Assembly (NCBI GenBank): GCA_038043185.1
Contig: JBBTCO010000034.1
Span: 1-64,000, forward strand
Reading direction: 5' to 3'
DNA: 64,000 nucleotides
Origin: UBA5009 sp038043185
Lineage (GTDB): Bacteria > Bdellovibrionota > Bdellovibrionia > Bdellovibrionales > Bdellovibrionaceae
Numbering within the stretch: the stretch's first letter is position 1; each line of letters starts with the position of its first letter. The position numbers were made by a program, and so were the translations under genes. The notes under the pieces were generated by a model. It worked only from the letters and a program-made list of their open reading frames with translations, was not told the origin of the DNA and did not search any database. This document shows, piece after piece, positions 54,033 to 62,697 of the stretch.

Positions 54033-54398
54033 CTAGACTGGTTTATCTTTCGAGCTTTCTTTCTTAACTATATCAAATTCGGCTGAAATTTTGAACTTAT
54101 GGCTTTCTGCAAAACGGGAAATTTCTTTTACCCAGTCGATTTTTTGAAAAATCTGTGTGATCTCTTTTGAAACTCTTTGTGTGACTTCATCTTTGGACTT
54201 ATTTGCACTTTGAATGATTAAACTCAAAACTTCTTTGGGTAATTTAAGCTCTCCTAAATAAGTTCTGATATTTTCTTCAGTCATGAAAGCGGCACTGACG
54301 CCCGTTGCAAAAACTTTTTTCAGCGTTTCGCCAATCAAAGATTTTCCTTCAATAGGCTCGGTGCTTGGGCGCTCGTCTGACTTGTCATCTGTCGTCAT
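54033..54398 (-). CDS. Conserved-looking helical protein, unknown
   Basis: 121 residues, no signal or membrane segment. An acidic, disordered N-terminus (about 1-20) and a helical remainder with ATGVSAAFMTEENIRTYLGE and LPKEVLSLIIQSANKSKDEV resemble small accessory proteins of PHA/lipid-granule type. That resemblance is weak and I do not assign a function. It is separated by three bases from the SRPBCC gene and likely in the same transcript. Confidence 0.55.
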   Translation of the reverse strand: MTTDDKSDERPSTEPIEGKSLIGETLKKVFATGVSAAFMTEENIRTYLGELKLPKEVLSLIIQSANKSKDEVTQRVSKEITQIFQKIDWVKEISRFAESHKFKISAEFDIVKKESSKDKPV

Positions 54399-54401
54399 AA
54401 A

Positions 54402-54827
54402 TCACCCATAGAGTTGTTGAACACGTTTGTGATAACTGCTGACCATATTCGGCAAGTTCACACTCACTAAAGCATTTGCAATGGGGCTTGGAACAAAGAC
54501 GCCAAAAGTCGCTTCGACCGAATAAGTGGCTCGGCACTTTTCAGCCTCATCTTCTAATTTCCAAAATCCCTTCATCGTCTTAAAAATCGCTCCCGAGTTG
54601 AACTCCCAAGATATTGAGTTTTCCGCCTCGGTCATCCACAAGGTGTATTTAAAAGTTTTAATAACCGAGACTTCATACTCCACCAGTTTTTTACTGCCTT
54701 CAGTTTTAAGCACTTCGCAGTTTTTAACTTCACTCAAGAATTGGGGGTATTTCTCGTAATCCGAGATGATTTTATAAAATTGATCGACCGTGCACTTGAA
54801 GACTTCTGTGGTTGATGCTTTTGCCAT
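54402..54827 (-). CDS. SRPBCC/START-like lipid-binding protein
   Basis: 141 residues of the polyketide cyclase/RatA-like fold. The N-terminal TTEVFKCTVDQFYKIISDYEKYPQFL, the central EYEVSVIKTFKYTLWM, and the long C-terminal helix (VSVNLPNMVSSYHKRVQQL) are typical of START-domain proteins that bind a hydrophobic ligand. It has no export signal. Function is unknown; it could resemble RatA or coenzyme-Q-binding COQ10. Confidence 0.75.
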   Translation of the reverse strand: MAKASTTEVFKCTVDQFYKIISDYEKYPQFLSEVKNCEVLKTEGSKKLVEYEVSVIKTFKYTLWMTEAENSISWEFNSGAIFKTMKGFWKLEDEAEKCRATYSVEATFGVFVPSPIANALVSVNLPNMVSSYHKRVQQLYG

Positions 54828-54863
54828 ACTTAAGCTTTTCGGAAAATAGTGCCGTTGTCAAAT

Positions 54864-55157
54864 TTACTTTTTTTTGAATAATGCTTCGGCGGCCTCACGA
54901 AGTTGATCGGCTTTCGAGACTCCCGTCCCCGAGTTATTCCCTGGTGAAAAATAGTCGCAACGATTGGCATGATCCCGATCCTGAACTCTTTCGGCTTGGG
55001 GTTCACGGCACTCGTTGTAGGCTTTAGGATCATAAAAACTGCAATTGCGACAAGCATGAACATCGGCCCGACAGGAAGGACATTCTTCACGCAAACTGAC
55101 CCGATCGGTAAAACTCAATTCTTTACTGCAACTAAAACACTTAAGTGAAATAATCAC
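54864..55157 (-). CDS. Zinc-ribbon protein
   Basis: 97 residues with a rubredoxin-like knuckle set: CFSCSKEL, CPSCRADVH, then CRNCSFY and a later pair in ECREPQ and RCDYFSP. The first four cysteines are two CxxC pairs, and more follow, so two zinc sites are possible. The C-terminus is a helical charged tail. Cytoplasmic; exact role unknown. It lies nine bases after the glpX start side, on the same strand. Confidence 0.7.
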   Translation of the reverse strand: MIISLKCFSCSKELSFTDRVSLREECPSCRADVHACRNCSFYDPKAYNECREPQAERVQDRDHANRCDYFSPGNNSGTGVSKADQLREAAEALFKKK

Positions 55158-55166
55158 GGTAAATCC

Positions 55167-56132
55167 TTAAATATTCATTGGTTTTACATTGAGATTATGC
55201 TGAGCCTCGACATTGCGAATGGTGCCCGTTTTTGATCTCATCACAACGGAGTATGTTTTTGCGTAACGACCAGGAAGAGTTTTTACGCCCTTTAAAAAAG
55301 GACCATCAGTCACCCCGGTAGCAACAAACATCACCGATCCAGTGGCCAGTTCATTGAGAGTGTATTTTTTATTTAGATCAGTGATTCCCATTTTCTTAGC
55401 TCGCGCTTTTTCTTCCTCATTCCTAAATTTCAAACGCCCTTGAAAATCACCACCTAAACACTGCATAGCGGCCGCCGAAATGACTCCCTCGGGGGCTCCA
55501 CCAACTCCCATCAGCAAATCAATTCCACTTTCTGGCCAAGCAGCGGCAACTGCGGCAGAAACATCACCATCCCCTATCAGATGAATTCGTGCTCCCGTTT
55601 TTCTGACTTCGGCAATTAAGTCGGCATGACGTGGACGATCCAATATAACAACTGTTATATCACCGATGGGCTTTCGAAGAGCCGTAGACACTCGTTTGAT
55701 ATTTTCAGTTGGACTTAAATCAATATCAATTTGTCCTTTGGATTCAGGACCGCAAGCAATTTTATCCATGTAAGTGTCCGGTGCATGTAAAAAGTTTCCC
55801 CGTTCGGCCACGGCAATAACTGAAATTGAACCCACACCGCCCGTCGCACAAATGGTTGTTCCTTCTAAAGGATCAAGGGCAATATCGATAGCCGGAGAAT
55901 TTTCCGTCCGGCGCCCTACTTTTTCTCCAATATACAACATCGGAGCCTCGTCTCGCTCGCCTTCCCCGATCACGACAGTTCCATCGATTGATAAGCTATC
56001 GAAGGCCTTTCTCATGGCGTCCACGGCGGCTTGATCAGCGGCTTTTTCATCACCACGTCCCATCCATTTGGCTGAGGCTAAAGCTGCGGCCTCGGTGATT
56101 CGCACAAACTCTAAAGCCAGATTTCTTTCCAT
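55167..56132 (-). CDS. glpX: Fructose-1,6-bisphosphatase class II
   Basis: 321 residues. The GlpX family hydrolyses FBP in gluconeogenesis. GRGDEKAADQAAVDAMR, VIGEGERDEAP, DPLEGTTICATGG and GVGGAPEGVISAAAM are its metal and substrate motifs. The start overlaps the thioesterase gene by 22 bases. Absence of other gluconeogenic genes here gives no further context. Confidence 0.93.
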   Translation of the reverse strand: MERNLALEFVRITEAAALASAKWMGRGDEKAADQAAVDAMRKAFDSLSIDGTVVIGEGERDEAPMLYIGEKVGRRTENSPAIDIALDPLEGTTICATGGVGSISVIAVAERGNFLHAPDTYMDKIACGPESKGQIDIDLSPTENIKRVSTALRKPIGDITVVILDRPRHADLIAEVRKTGARIHLIGDGDVSAAVAAAWPESGIDLLMGVGGAPEGVISAAAMQCLGGDFQGRLKFRNEEEKARAKKMGITDLNKKYTLNELATGSVMFVATGVTDGPFLKGVKTLPGRYAKTYSVVMRSKTGTIRNVEAQHNLNVKPMNI

Positions 56133-56515
56133 TGAGTGTTCTCCAAAAGATCCATTAATTTTTTTTCTAATCGTATCGGTTTTAAATTTTTATCCAAGGC
56201 CACGTGCACCGTTTCCCCCAAAGCCACGATTTCATTATTGCGAAGCAAGCGATACTGAAAAATCACTTTGACACCTTCATTTTTAGCCTGAATATCAATT
56301 TCCAGTTGATCGCCAAAATAGGCCGGTTTTTTATGAAGAACTCGGGTTTCCAACACCGCAAAATGACGAGCCGATTCGGGTTTTTGGTAATCGATGAAAC
56401 CGTGTTTATGAGCCCAGTGAACCCGCGCCTCTTCAAAAAAGCGCAGATAATTTGAGTGGTGAACTATCCCCATCAAGTCGGTTTCATAAAACTGAACAAG
56501 GTGTTTTGATCGCAT
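56111..56515 (-). CDS. YbgC/4-hydroxybenzoyl-CoA thioesterase-type hotdog protein
   Basis: 134 residues, one hotdog domain. YETDLMGIVHHSNYLRFFEEAR contains the catalytic Asp and the tyrosine/His pattern of the family that hydrolyses acyl-CoA. Length is normal. It overlaps glpX and stands head-to-head with pgsA on the other strand. Substrate unknown. Confidence 0.85.
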   Translation of the reverse strand: MRSKHLVQFYETDLMGIVHHSNYLRFFEEARVHWAHKHGFIDYQKPESARHFAVLETRVLHKKPAYFGDQLEIDIQAKNEGVKVIFQYRLLRNNEIVALGETVHVALDKNLKPIRLEKKLMDLLENTQWKEIWL

Positions 56516-56595
56516 GCCTTCTTTTGCCTTATATTCTTTTTAAGGTCCTTCTTTTTTCATGACATTCGACGCTGATTGTCTTAAATCTTTGGGCG

Positions 56596-57210
56596 ATGGC
56601 TGATTGGCGTAAAAAACTCCCCATGCAACTCTCGATGAGCCGGGTCTATATTGTCCCATTCCTGCTCTTATTGATGTGGCCTAAGACATTTATCTTTAAT
56701 TTTTTTGCCGCGGTTTTGTTCATTTTGGCGTCCATTACTGATTATTACGACGGTTACTTCGCACGTAAATACAATGCCGTCAGCACATTGGGAAAATTTA
56801 TCGATCCGGTGACGGATAAAATTCTTGTCAGCAGTGCTCTTATCGTTATGGTCGCCCTTGGAAAAGTGGATGCTTATTTAGTTATCATTCTTTTAGCCCG
56901 CGACACCTTTATTGGTGGCATCCGTAGCGCTGCCGCCGCGGATCAGGTGGTCATCGATGCCAAAGCTTCTGGAAAATGGAAAACTGGCCTGCAAATGAGC
57001 GCAATTCCTGCCCTAATTCTTTCAGATTACCACCTCACAAGTTACTGCTGTTCGAATCTGTCCTGGTATGATTGGCATAGCTATTTAGTGATGATTGGTT
57101 GGTTGGCTTACATGATTCTTTGGGGATCTGTTATTTTAAGCTTGATCAGCGGCTATGAATATTTTCAGATATTTAAGCGGGAATCAAAGTCCTCGAAGGA
57201 GCTTTTGTGA
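56596..57210 (+). CDS. pgsA: CDP-diacylglycerol-glycerol-3-phosphate 3-phosphatidyltransferase
   Basis: 204 residues with four or more membrane helices. The CDP-alcohol phosphatidyltransferase motif (D-G-x2-A-R-x8-G-x3-D-x3-D) is readable in DYYDGYFARKY and GKFIDPVTDK. The enzyme makes phosphatidylglycerol phosphate. It overlaps the next small gene by GTGA. Confidence 0.9.
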   Translation: MADWRKKLPMQLSMSRVYIVPFLLLLMWPKTFIFNFFAAVLFILASITDYYDGYFARKYNAVSTLGKFIDPVTDKILVSSALIVMVALGKVDAYLVIILLARDTFIGGIRSAAAADQVVIDAKASGKWKTGLQMSAIPALILSDYHLTSYCCSNLSWYDWHSYLVMIGWLAYMILWGSVILSLISGYEYFQIFKRESKSSKELL

Positions 57211-57359
57211 TTCAATATTACACTCCAAGCAGTTGGTTTTGGATTTTTGTAGCTTTTCTTATCTGTTGTGCCTTTGCTTTAAGCAAAGATCGTCGCCAAC
57301 CGCTGGTCAATGCCGTTCAGCAGGCTTCCACCGAATTGATCAAAGTGATTGATCGCTGA
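57207..57359 (+). CDS. Small single-pass membrane protein after pgsA
   Basis: 50 residues from a GTG that overlaps the pgsA stop by four bases. AAGGAG lies five bases before it. One hydrophobic segment (WFWIFVAFLICCAFAL) is followed by a basic helix. It is too short for family assignment, but the coupling and ribosome-binding site support a real gene. Confidence 0.6.
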   Translation: MIQYYTPSSWFWIFVAFLICCAFALSKDRRQPLVNAVQQASTELIKVIDR

Positions 57360-57546
57360 GCTTGTTCTCGTTTTATGATGTCAACTTGAGCAACAATGTA
57401 ACCCAACATATACATGACAAGCCCTAAGATAATGAGATAAATCCATTTTCTGAGACTTCGAGCAATAATCCGTTTCATATACCCCTAGATTTCCCATTGA
57501 CTTGAACTTGGGGCAAGATTATTTTCGTTCGTTCGCAAGATAGATT

Positions 57547-57622
57547 GCGGGAGTAGCTCAGTTGATAGAGCGATGCCTTGCCAAGGCATAGGTCGCGGGT
57601 TTGAGTCCCGTCTCCCGCTCCA
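57547..57622 (+). tRNA. tRNA-Gly (GCC anticodon)
   Basis: The acceptor stem GCGGGAG pairs with CTCCCGC at 57612-57618, followed by T and an encoded CCA. The D-arm, the anticodon stem ATGCC/GGCAT around loop TTGCCAA (anticodon GCC) and the TTTGAGTCC T-arm fold as a standard cloverleaf. Directly downstream is the IS481-type element and a region of decayed accessory genes. Confidence 0.95.
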
Positions 57623-57638
57623 CAGTGATTTGGGTCCG

Positions 57639-58849
57639 TACCGGACACATAGGTTACAGATTATACCGGACACATGGGTAACATTTTTGAACCAAACGGG
57701 TTTTGTCCCGGTTCGACTCGGCAAGTTTCTGTATCAAAAAATCCTAAATCATAATTCATAAAACTCACTAGCCAGATCTTATCATCAACTTGCCTAATTC
57801 CAACATCCTGACCTGCAAAAACTCTACTAAAGTTAATCTTTTTTCCTTCATGACATATCCGTCCACAGTAGGTCACCGTGACTGTTCGATCGTGAAGTGG
57901 ATATCTTAAATCTGGTAACCCTTCGTATTTTCTTTCCGAAGGTTTATAAATTTCTGAAGGTGTTTTCATCTCTAATGCTTGATGTGGTCTTTCAGTGTTG
58001 TACTCACTGATAAAGGCATCCTCTCATGTCTTCCATTTTGTTCAGGATGACCTGGCTCGATTCTTTCAAGCTCGATCCCAAGACGCAGCCACCATACCGA
58101 TAGCCTTGATAAATTAAACATCGAGTGCGCACTGGAAAAAGGAACACCATTATCTGTTCTAATCGCTCTCGGTAATCCATATTCTTTAAACGCAGCTTCG
58201 AACACACTTAAGGCATAATCTTCTTTTGTCGTCTCTAAGGCATCACATGTAATTAAATATCTTGAAGCATAGTCTGTGATCGTAAGCGGATAACAATAAA
58301 TTTGATTTCCCATCAAAAACTGACCTTTGTAATCGGCACACCAAAGAGCATTCGGCTCACTCGTATAACTTAAAACTGTTCCTTCTGATTTCCCTTTTTT
58401 GCTTCGCCTTCGAACAGTCACAAGATTATTTCTTGCTAACACTGCATGTACGGTACTCTTTGCAGGGATTTGTAAATGGGAATGTCTTCGCAACAAAAGC
58501 TCCCTAATCTTGGGAGCACCCCAATGAGGTTTTTCTTTCTTCAGCTGGATTATTAATTTCTCAATTTGAAAAGGAAGGCGGTTCGCCTGCTTCATTGGCC
58601 TACGATCCCGGTCACTGATTCCCATTAGCCCGCACTCTTTGTATCGATCCCAGATCTTGTAGCCGGTTTTTCTTGAAATTCCAAAGTCGCGGCAAAGACC
58701 GGTCATATCTTCGCCATCCAATAACCTTGCTACAAATTTTAGCTTCGCATCCATAACGCTACACTCCATCCATGGCATTCCATGCCCTCCTTTTCAGGAG
58801 GAAAGTGTAACCTATGTGTCCGGTATAAGGTGTTACCTATGTCTCAGGA
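57639..58849 (-). mobile_element. IS481-family insertion sequence, defective
   Basis: Both ends carry related terminal repeats, each in two tandem copies. At the left are TACCGGACACATAGGTTACA at 57639-57658 and a near copy at 57664-57683. At the right are TGTAACCTATGTGTCCGGTA at 58806-58825 and TGTTACCTATGTCTCAGGA at 58831-58849. Exact outermost bases and target duplication cannot be fixed. The transposase inside is frameshifted. The right end cuts a nucleotidyltransferase gene. Confidence 0.8.
57661..58778 (-). pseudogene. IS481 transposase with internal deletion and frameshift
   Basis: The first frame (58778-57972) has an HTH (LCRDFGISRKTGYKIW) and DDE core: Asp in LWCADYKGQF, Asp in IRTDNGVPF, Glu in NGRHERM. 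It then runs out of frame. The second frame (57661-58020 region) restores the family C-terminus (FISEYNTERPHQALEMKTPS). About 25 residues normally found between HERM and FISEYN are missing, so a deletion of about 75 bases with a frame change inactivated it. Confidence 0.85.
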
Positions 58850-59083
58850 AGGACATTTCCGAGTGGCACTGCGCGGTCTGATAGTGATTATGATTTTGTA
58901 GTTGTGACATCAGTAAAAAAATTTGAAAAATGGCCAGCTCATACTAAAGCTCGACGTGAAACTTTTGAAAAATTCGGCGCTAGCGCAGATGTCTGGGTGT
59001 ATTCAATTCAAGAGTTTGAAGACCTTCTTCAAGACTTTGGTTCGATGCCCGAAACCGCGCTAAATACTGGCATCGAGGTCTAA
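58850..59083 (+). pseudogene. MNT-type nucleotidyltransferase, 5' end cut by IS
   Basis: The remaining 77 codons begin right at the IS end and carry the polymerase-beta-like nucleotidyltransferase core GTARSDSDYDFVVV, with the two catalytic Asp positions of a minimal nucleotidyltransferase (MNT). A stop follows at 59081. It is followed two bases later by a HEPN gene, the usual MntA-HepT order in which MNT neutralises HEPN. No start codon is left, so the protein is lost. Confidence 0.75.
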
Positions 59084-59085
59084 TC

Positions 59086-59351
59086 ATGGCCACGAATCGA
59101 AATGTTCAGCAATGGTTTAAAAAATCGGCTGAGAATTTACGTTTAGCCAAGTTGATTATAAATTTTGAAGAAAAATTTTATGATCACGTCTGTTTCAATG
59201 CGTCAAAGCAGATGAACTTACTGAATTTGCGGTACGCATTCGATATCCCGAAGAATCTGGAGATTCATTAATTGTAGATATGAAATTGGCGAACCGTGCG
59301 ATCAAACTTGCTGAGGATGTTTTTGAAAATCTAAAACGCGTGTTGGATTGA
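59086..59351 (+). pseudogene. HEPN-domain toxin, internally deleted and frameshifted
   Basis: The first part (MATNRNVQQWFKKSAENLRLA, then HVCFNASKQ) matches the HEPN N-terminal helices. The frame closes at 59271. In another frame the C-terminal helix is readable (LTEFAVRIRYPEES and ANRAIKLAEDVFENLKRVL) to the stop at 59349-59351. About 30 central residues, which include the conserved region before the helix, are missing. It is the partner of the broken MNT gene upstream. Confidence 0.75.
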
Positions 59352-59440
59352 TTGCCGCTTATTAAAAGCCCGTGAGTTAATTGTCACCGGCCAACCAAGG
59401 AGTGTTATTATTCAATTTTAAAACTTGCCAATGGGGATTT

Positions 59441-60784
59441 CTATTTAACCACTAGATTTTTTGGTGCCCTGGGAGCTGTGCTGCTTCCTGTGCCCAGTTC
59501 AAGCGCGCCTCGGTCCCATAGGTTGTCGCCGCCTCGTACTACTCCGAGCATGTCTTTATTATATGGAGCTGACAAAGTCATTCCGGCCGGAGTTGCTACC
59601 GTAACTCTAAAATCGAGAGCATTGATATTCACAAACGGATTAGCCGTTCCGGTTGATGTGTTTGTACCGCCGGCGACTGTTGAAATGAAGTGATTGTGTG
59701 TGACTGTTTGCCAGACGTTGCCCCCACCCACATCGCTGACATTGTAAAAGAGATTATTTCTGGCTTCGTTATTACCATTGCGTATCGGGAGTGTACTGAG
59801 GACCTGACTACCGGGAATATTCGCGAATGTGTTGTTGTAAACATGAACGTTGAAGAAGTCTTCTCCACCGGCACCCGTCCATCCTCCGATCACGCCATTT
59901 CCATTGTTGTTGTAGCCGCTCAAAGCGGGGTCATTCCAAAAAATATTTCCATAGACGTCAAGTCGCGCGTTGTGGTTACTCGAATTATCCCACATCAAGT
60001 AGCCGGTGCCCTGAGCATATCCAAAAATGTTGTAACGGAATGTGGTGGTTGCACTTGGAAAGTCCTTTGCGAATGACCAAATGGAGGCCGCCTCGGAATG
60101 TGCGGCTGGAGTAGAAACATAATCCGCAATGTAACCATACTCAGCCAGAAATCCATTTCCTGGAGACATAAAGAACGGGCATCGCCCAATTGCATGTGTG
60201 TAAAAAAATGAAATTGTAAACGCGTCCGCACCCCAAAGAGCAACGGCATCTTGTCCAGAGCTTCCACCACCACTGGAATTAGATGTGCCCTGCAACTCAA
60301 TGTGCCGAATCGTCACGTTCGAAGGAGCCGCCGTTGGCAAGTTGATCAGTGCTGTTGCGCTTGACCAGGATATTTTAAATCCAAACCCTGTCTTCCAACT
60401 TCCAGGACCTCCGCCCACTTGTCCGTCGATGAGCCAATAGGGTGAAGAAAATGTAAACTGGCCAAAAACGGCTTGCCCGTTACCAAATGTATCATCCCAA
60501 CCTGTATTTGTTCCGTGATCTGCAACAATAGCTTTTTTGATAGTAATGAGAGTAGTACCGCTTGCGGGTGTATTAAACGCAACTGCTCCATAAGTTCCAC
60601 TAGCGATGTAATAGGTATCCCCTCTGAGTAAGGTGGAGGGAATAGCTGTGTAAGCGTTGGTTTAGTCATTTCCGTTGGCACTACCCGAAGCTCCTATGCG
60701 AACATAGTGGGTGGCCGCAATGGCATTTTCGCTGCTAAGAAAAAACAGTGTCAGTAAAAAAGTGAAAAAAGAAAAATTTCTCAT
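59441..60784 (-). pseudogene. Secreted right-handed beta-helix protein with in-frame stop
   Basis: ATG at 60784 with GAGGGG upstream starts a signal peptide (MRNFSFFTFLLTLFFLSSENA) and HYVRIGASGSANGND, then a TAA stop (near 60663). After it the same frame remains open for about 407 codons, with a parallel beta-helix pattern (many Asn/Gly turns such as IHNNT-type YNNTF, NNLFYN, GYLMWDNSS). Proteins of this kind read GxDWTNAYTAIP at the stop position, so a Trp codon may have become TAA. Translation beyond the stop would need readthrough or a downstream start. Confidence 0.8.
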
Positions 60785-60926
60785 CTCAAACCCCTCAAGA
60801 TTTAAGGCAACTCACGTACTTTCATTGTAGCAGTCTTTGGCGTCTTTCGCTTAAAATAATTTGATTTAGTGTTCGTTAAAACCAATGACTTTGGCTAATT
60901 ATACATTGTCATTACGTTTTCTCAAA

Positions 60927-61049
60927 ATGAGACATTGCCACGCTAAAAAAACAAAAATCACAATTAAGCCTGGCAAAACCAAGGTTTATCCTGAAGCTAC
61001 CAAGATAGCTATTAACATTCGCTTGGATGCGGTTGTTATTAATGAATGA
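60927..61049 (+). pseudogene. Fragment of BrnA-like antitoxin
   Basis: A 40-codon frame from ATG at 60927 ends at 61047-61049. The residues KTKVYPEATKIAINIRLDA match the DNA-binding start of BrnA/CopG-type antitoxins, in which the IxIRLD strand is diagnostic, but the C-terminal half is missing. No toxin partner is recognisable around it. The rest of 60785-61134 shows no gene. Confidence 0.5.
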
Positions 61050-61134
61050 TTTATGACCGTGCACTACCTCGAAAAGCTAACCTTATTCAGAACACTGATT
61101 AGTATTCAGCAATCAGTAGATTCTGAAAATCCAT

Positions 61135-62376
61135 TTATTTTGAATAAAGGGCTTTCTCGATTTTCTCGAGGCGAGCTTTGATATCTGCGTTTTCTTGTTT
61201 CAAACTTGCGTTCTCGGCTTTCAGTTTGTCAACATCAGATCGGTCTGCTTTTGTCGCCATAAGCTCGGTGATTCTTTGATTGAGTTCTTTAAAGGCCTCA
61301 ATAAGAGGAGCAACCAAGTGGTCATAGGCGACAGATTTCAGCCCTGATTTGGAATCAGTAACCACAGCTTGCGGATAAACTTTTTCAAGCTCTTGAGCAA
61401 TCAGACCAATTTGTTGGCTCTGACCATATTTTTCTTTATTTATCCAGTCGTAACTCACGCCTTGAAGTTTCAAAATGTTATCCAAAGAGTTTTCAAGCGG
61501 CTGAATATCTTCTTTAAGTCTACGATCTGAAACTGCAGTACATCCGGCGCTGGCACAAACTTGCGTGCCACCGAATCTTAATACACTAGCCGCTGCGATA
61601 TTTACGTCGCCATTGACGTCGAATTTGTAAGTGGGCGTGAGGCCGATCCCGACGTTGCCTCCTGGTGTAATTCGCATTTTTTCGGTGCGACTTGTTGTGC
61701 CGCTAGTTGTAGTTTCAAATTTTATATAGCTACCATGCGCTGTTGAAGTCCAGTTTTCCGAAGCATCAATTTCAATTCCAGCAGAGGAACTGCTAGCCCA
61801 ACCGGTGTCGTCGCGTCCAGTGCCACGAAAACTGATAATGCGGTCATTGGTTTGAAGAGCCGTAGGCGAGCCAATAGTTCCTCTTGCAGCTCGACCAGTA
61901 AACGTACCGACGGTGGTTGCATTAACTCCGTAGCTTGTAACACCTATTTCAGCAGCTGAGGCTGCTGGAGCACTTACTTCAAGAGGATAGGAAACAACAT
62001 TTGTTGCAATACCTATGTTTCCCGTGCCATCAATTCTCATCCTTTCAACGGGAGCTCCTGCAACGGTAGTCCCCGTAGTTCTAAAAATCATTTCCCCAGC
62101 TGCAGCATCAGTTGTAATGTCTTGAGATGCTCGTACTTCTATATCTCCATAAAATTTTTGAGTGGTCAGCTGTGTATCGTTATTCCAAAATTGAATTTTA
62201 CCAATAGTTTCTGCATTGGTTACTGTTGTATCGTTACGAGAGAACGTTTGAATTGCTCCTGTCGTGCTATAGAGATCCAAAAGACTTGCCGGAGTAGTCG
62301 TTCCTATGCCGACGATAGGAACGATAGCTTTCACGCTAGTTTTTTGGAAATTTCTTAACTTATTGGAAGCAATCAA
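61135..62376 (-). CDS. Fibre-like protein with S74 chaperone domain, 5' truncated
   Basis: Up to 413 residues. The N-terminal half repeats collagen- or fibre-like beta strands such as VGIGTTTPASLLDL, GNIGIATN and GNVGIGLTP, which in relatives follow a much longer N-terminus. The C-terminal domain (about 285-413) has DRRLKEDIQPL, a Peptidase S74 intramolecular chaperone that trimerises and cleaves off fibres, ending in a coiled coil. The ATG at 62376 lies inside a perfect hairpin without a ribosome-binding site, so the 5' part seems lost. Expression is doubtful. Confidence 0.7.
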   Translation of the reverse strand: MIASNKLRNFQKTSVKAIVPIVGIGTTTPASLLDLYSTTGAIQTFSRNDTTVTNAETIGKIQFWNNDTQLTTQKFYGDIEVRASQDITTDAAAGEMIFRTTGTTVAGAPVERMRIDGTGNIGIATNVVSYPLEVSAPAASAAEIGVTSYGVNATTVGTFTGRAARGTIGSPTALQTNDRIISFRGTGRDDTGWASSSSAGIEIDASENWTSTAHGSYIKFETTTSGTTSRTEKMRITPGGNVGIGLTPTYKFDVNGDVNIAAASVLRFGGTQVCASAGCTAVSDRRLKEDIQPLENSLDNILKLQGVSYDWINKEKYGQSQQIGLIAQELEKVYPQAVVTDSKSGLKSVAYDHLVAPLIEAFKELNQRITELMATKADRSDVDKLKAENASLKQENADIKARLEKIEKALYSK

Positions 62377-62399
62377 ATTTTTAGTGCTTCCAATAAGTT
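62357..62399. repeat. 15-base perfect inverted repeat over the start of the S74 fragment
   Basis: AACTTATTGGAAGCA (62357-62371) and TGCTTCCAATAAGTT (62385-62399) are exact reverse complements separated by 13 bases. Read on the minus strand the arm encodes the first residues of the fragment. It may mark a breakpoint or a small mobile end. Confidence 0.7.
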
Positions 62400-62653
62400 A
62401 GGGAATGTCCCCTAAACTGAGACCCCTGTTGGGGAGAGCATTCTATTTTTCTCGATTATGGCCTGTTTTTGCCCATTCTCGGCCAGAAACGGGACACGCA
62501 CTTGTGCCTAAGCTGCATTTCTTCGGAATGGCGCAAATGAGTATTTCAAACTCACAATATCCATCACAGAAGTATTTGCAGTTTCGGCCATAGGCCACAC
62601 GGAATATTTTTGAAAGGAGGCTCAAGCAATAAGAGCTTTAGTAAAGAAATTCA
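62400..62653. other. Intergenic stretch, candidate small Cys-rich frame only
   Basis: No confident gene. On the minus strand a frame from 62625 to 62443 would encode a peptide with closely spaced cysteines (NCKYFCDGYCEFEI, ICAIPKKC), but it begins with TTG and has no ribosome-binding site. AAAGGAGG at 62609-62616 on the plus strand precedes no clear gene. Confidence 0.3.
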
Positions 62654-62697
62654 AGCCACCCAGGTGACAATGTGTCGCTGGGTGGCTCTATTTTTTT
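62654..62697 (+). terminator. Intrinsic terminator
   Basis: AGCCACCCA (62654-62662) pairs with TGGGTGGCT (62679-62687), with an inner GACA/TGTC stem, followed by TTTTTTT at 62691-62697. On the plus strand it would end a transcript from 62400-62650. The convergent HTH gene stops at 62688, so it may serve both. Confidence 0.8.

Noticed and set aside
57547..57622. Attachment site at the tRNA 3' end
   Set aside because: The last 20 bases of the tRNA are not repeated within the window, so no att duplication can be claimed.
57485..57724. 79-codon minus-strand frame over the tRNA
   Set aside because: It is the antisense of a tRNA and IS end; no gene is plausible here.
62405..62593. 62-codon plus-strand frame before the terminator at 62654
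   Set aside because: No ribosome-binding site and no family; the opposite frame has cysteine clusters but starts with TTG, so neither is called as a gene.
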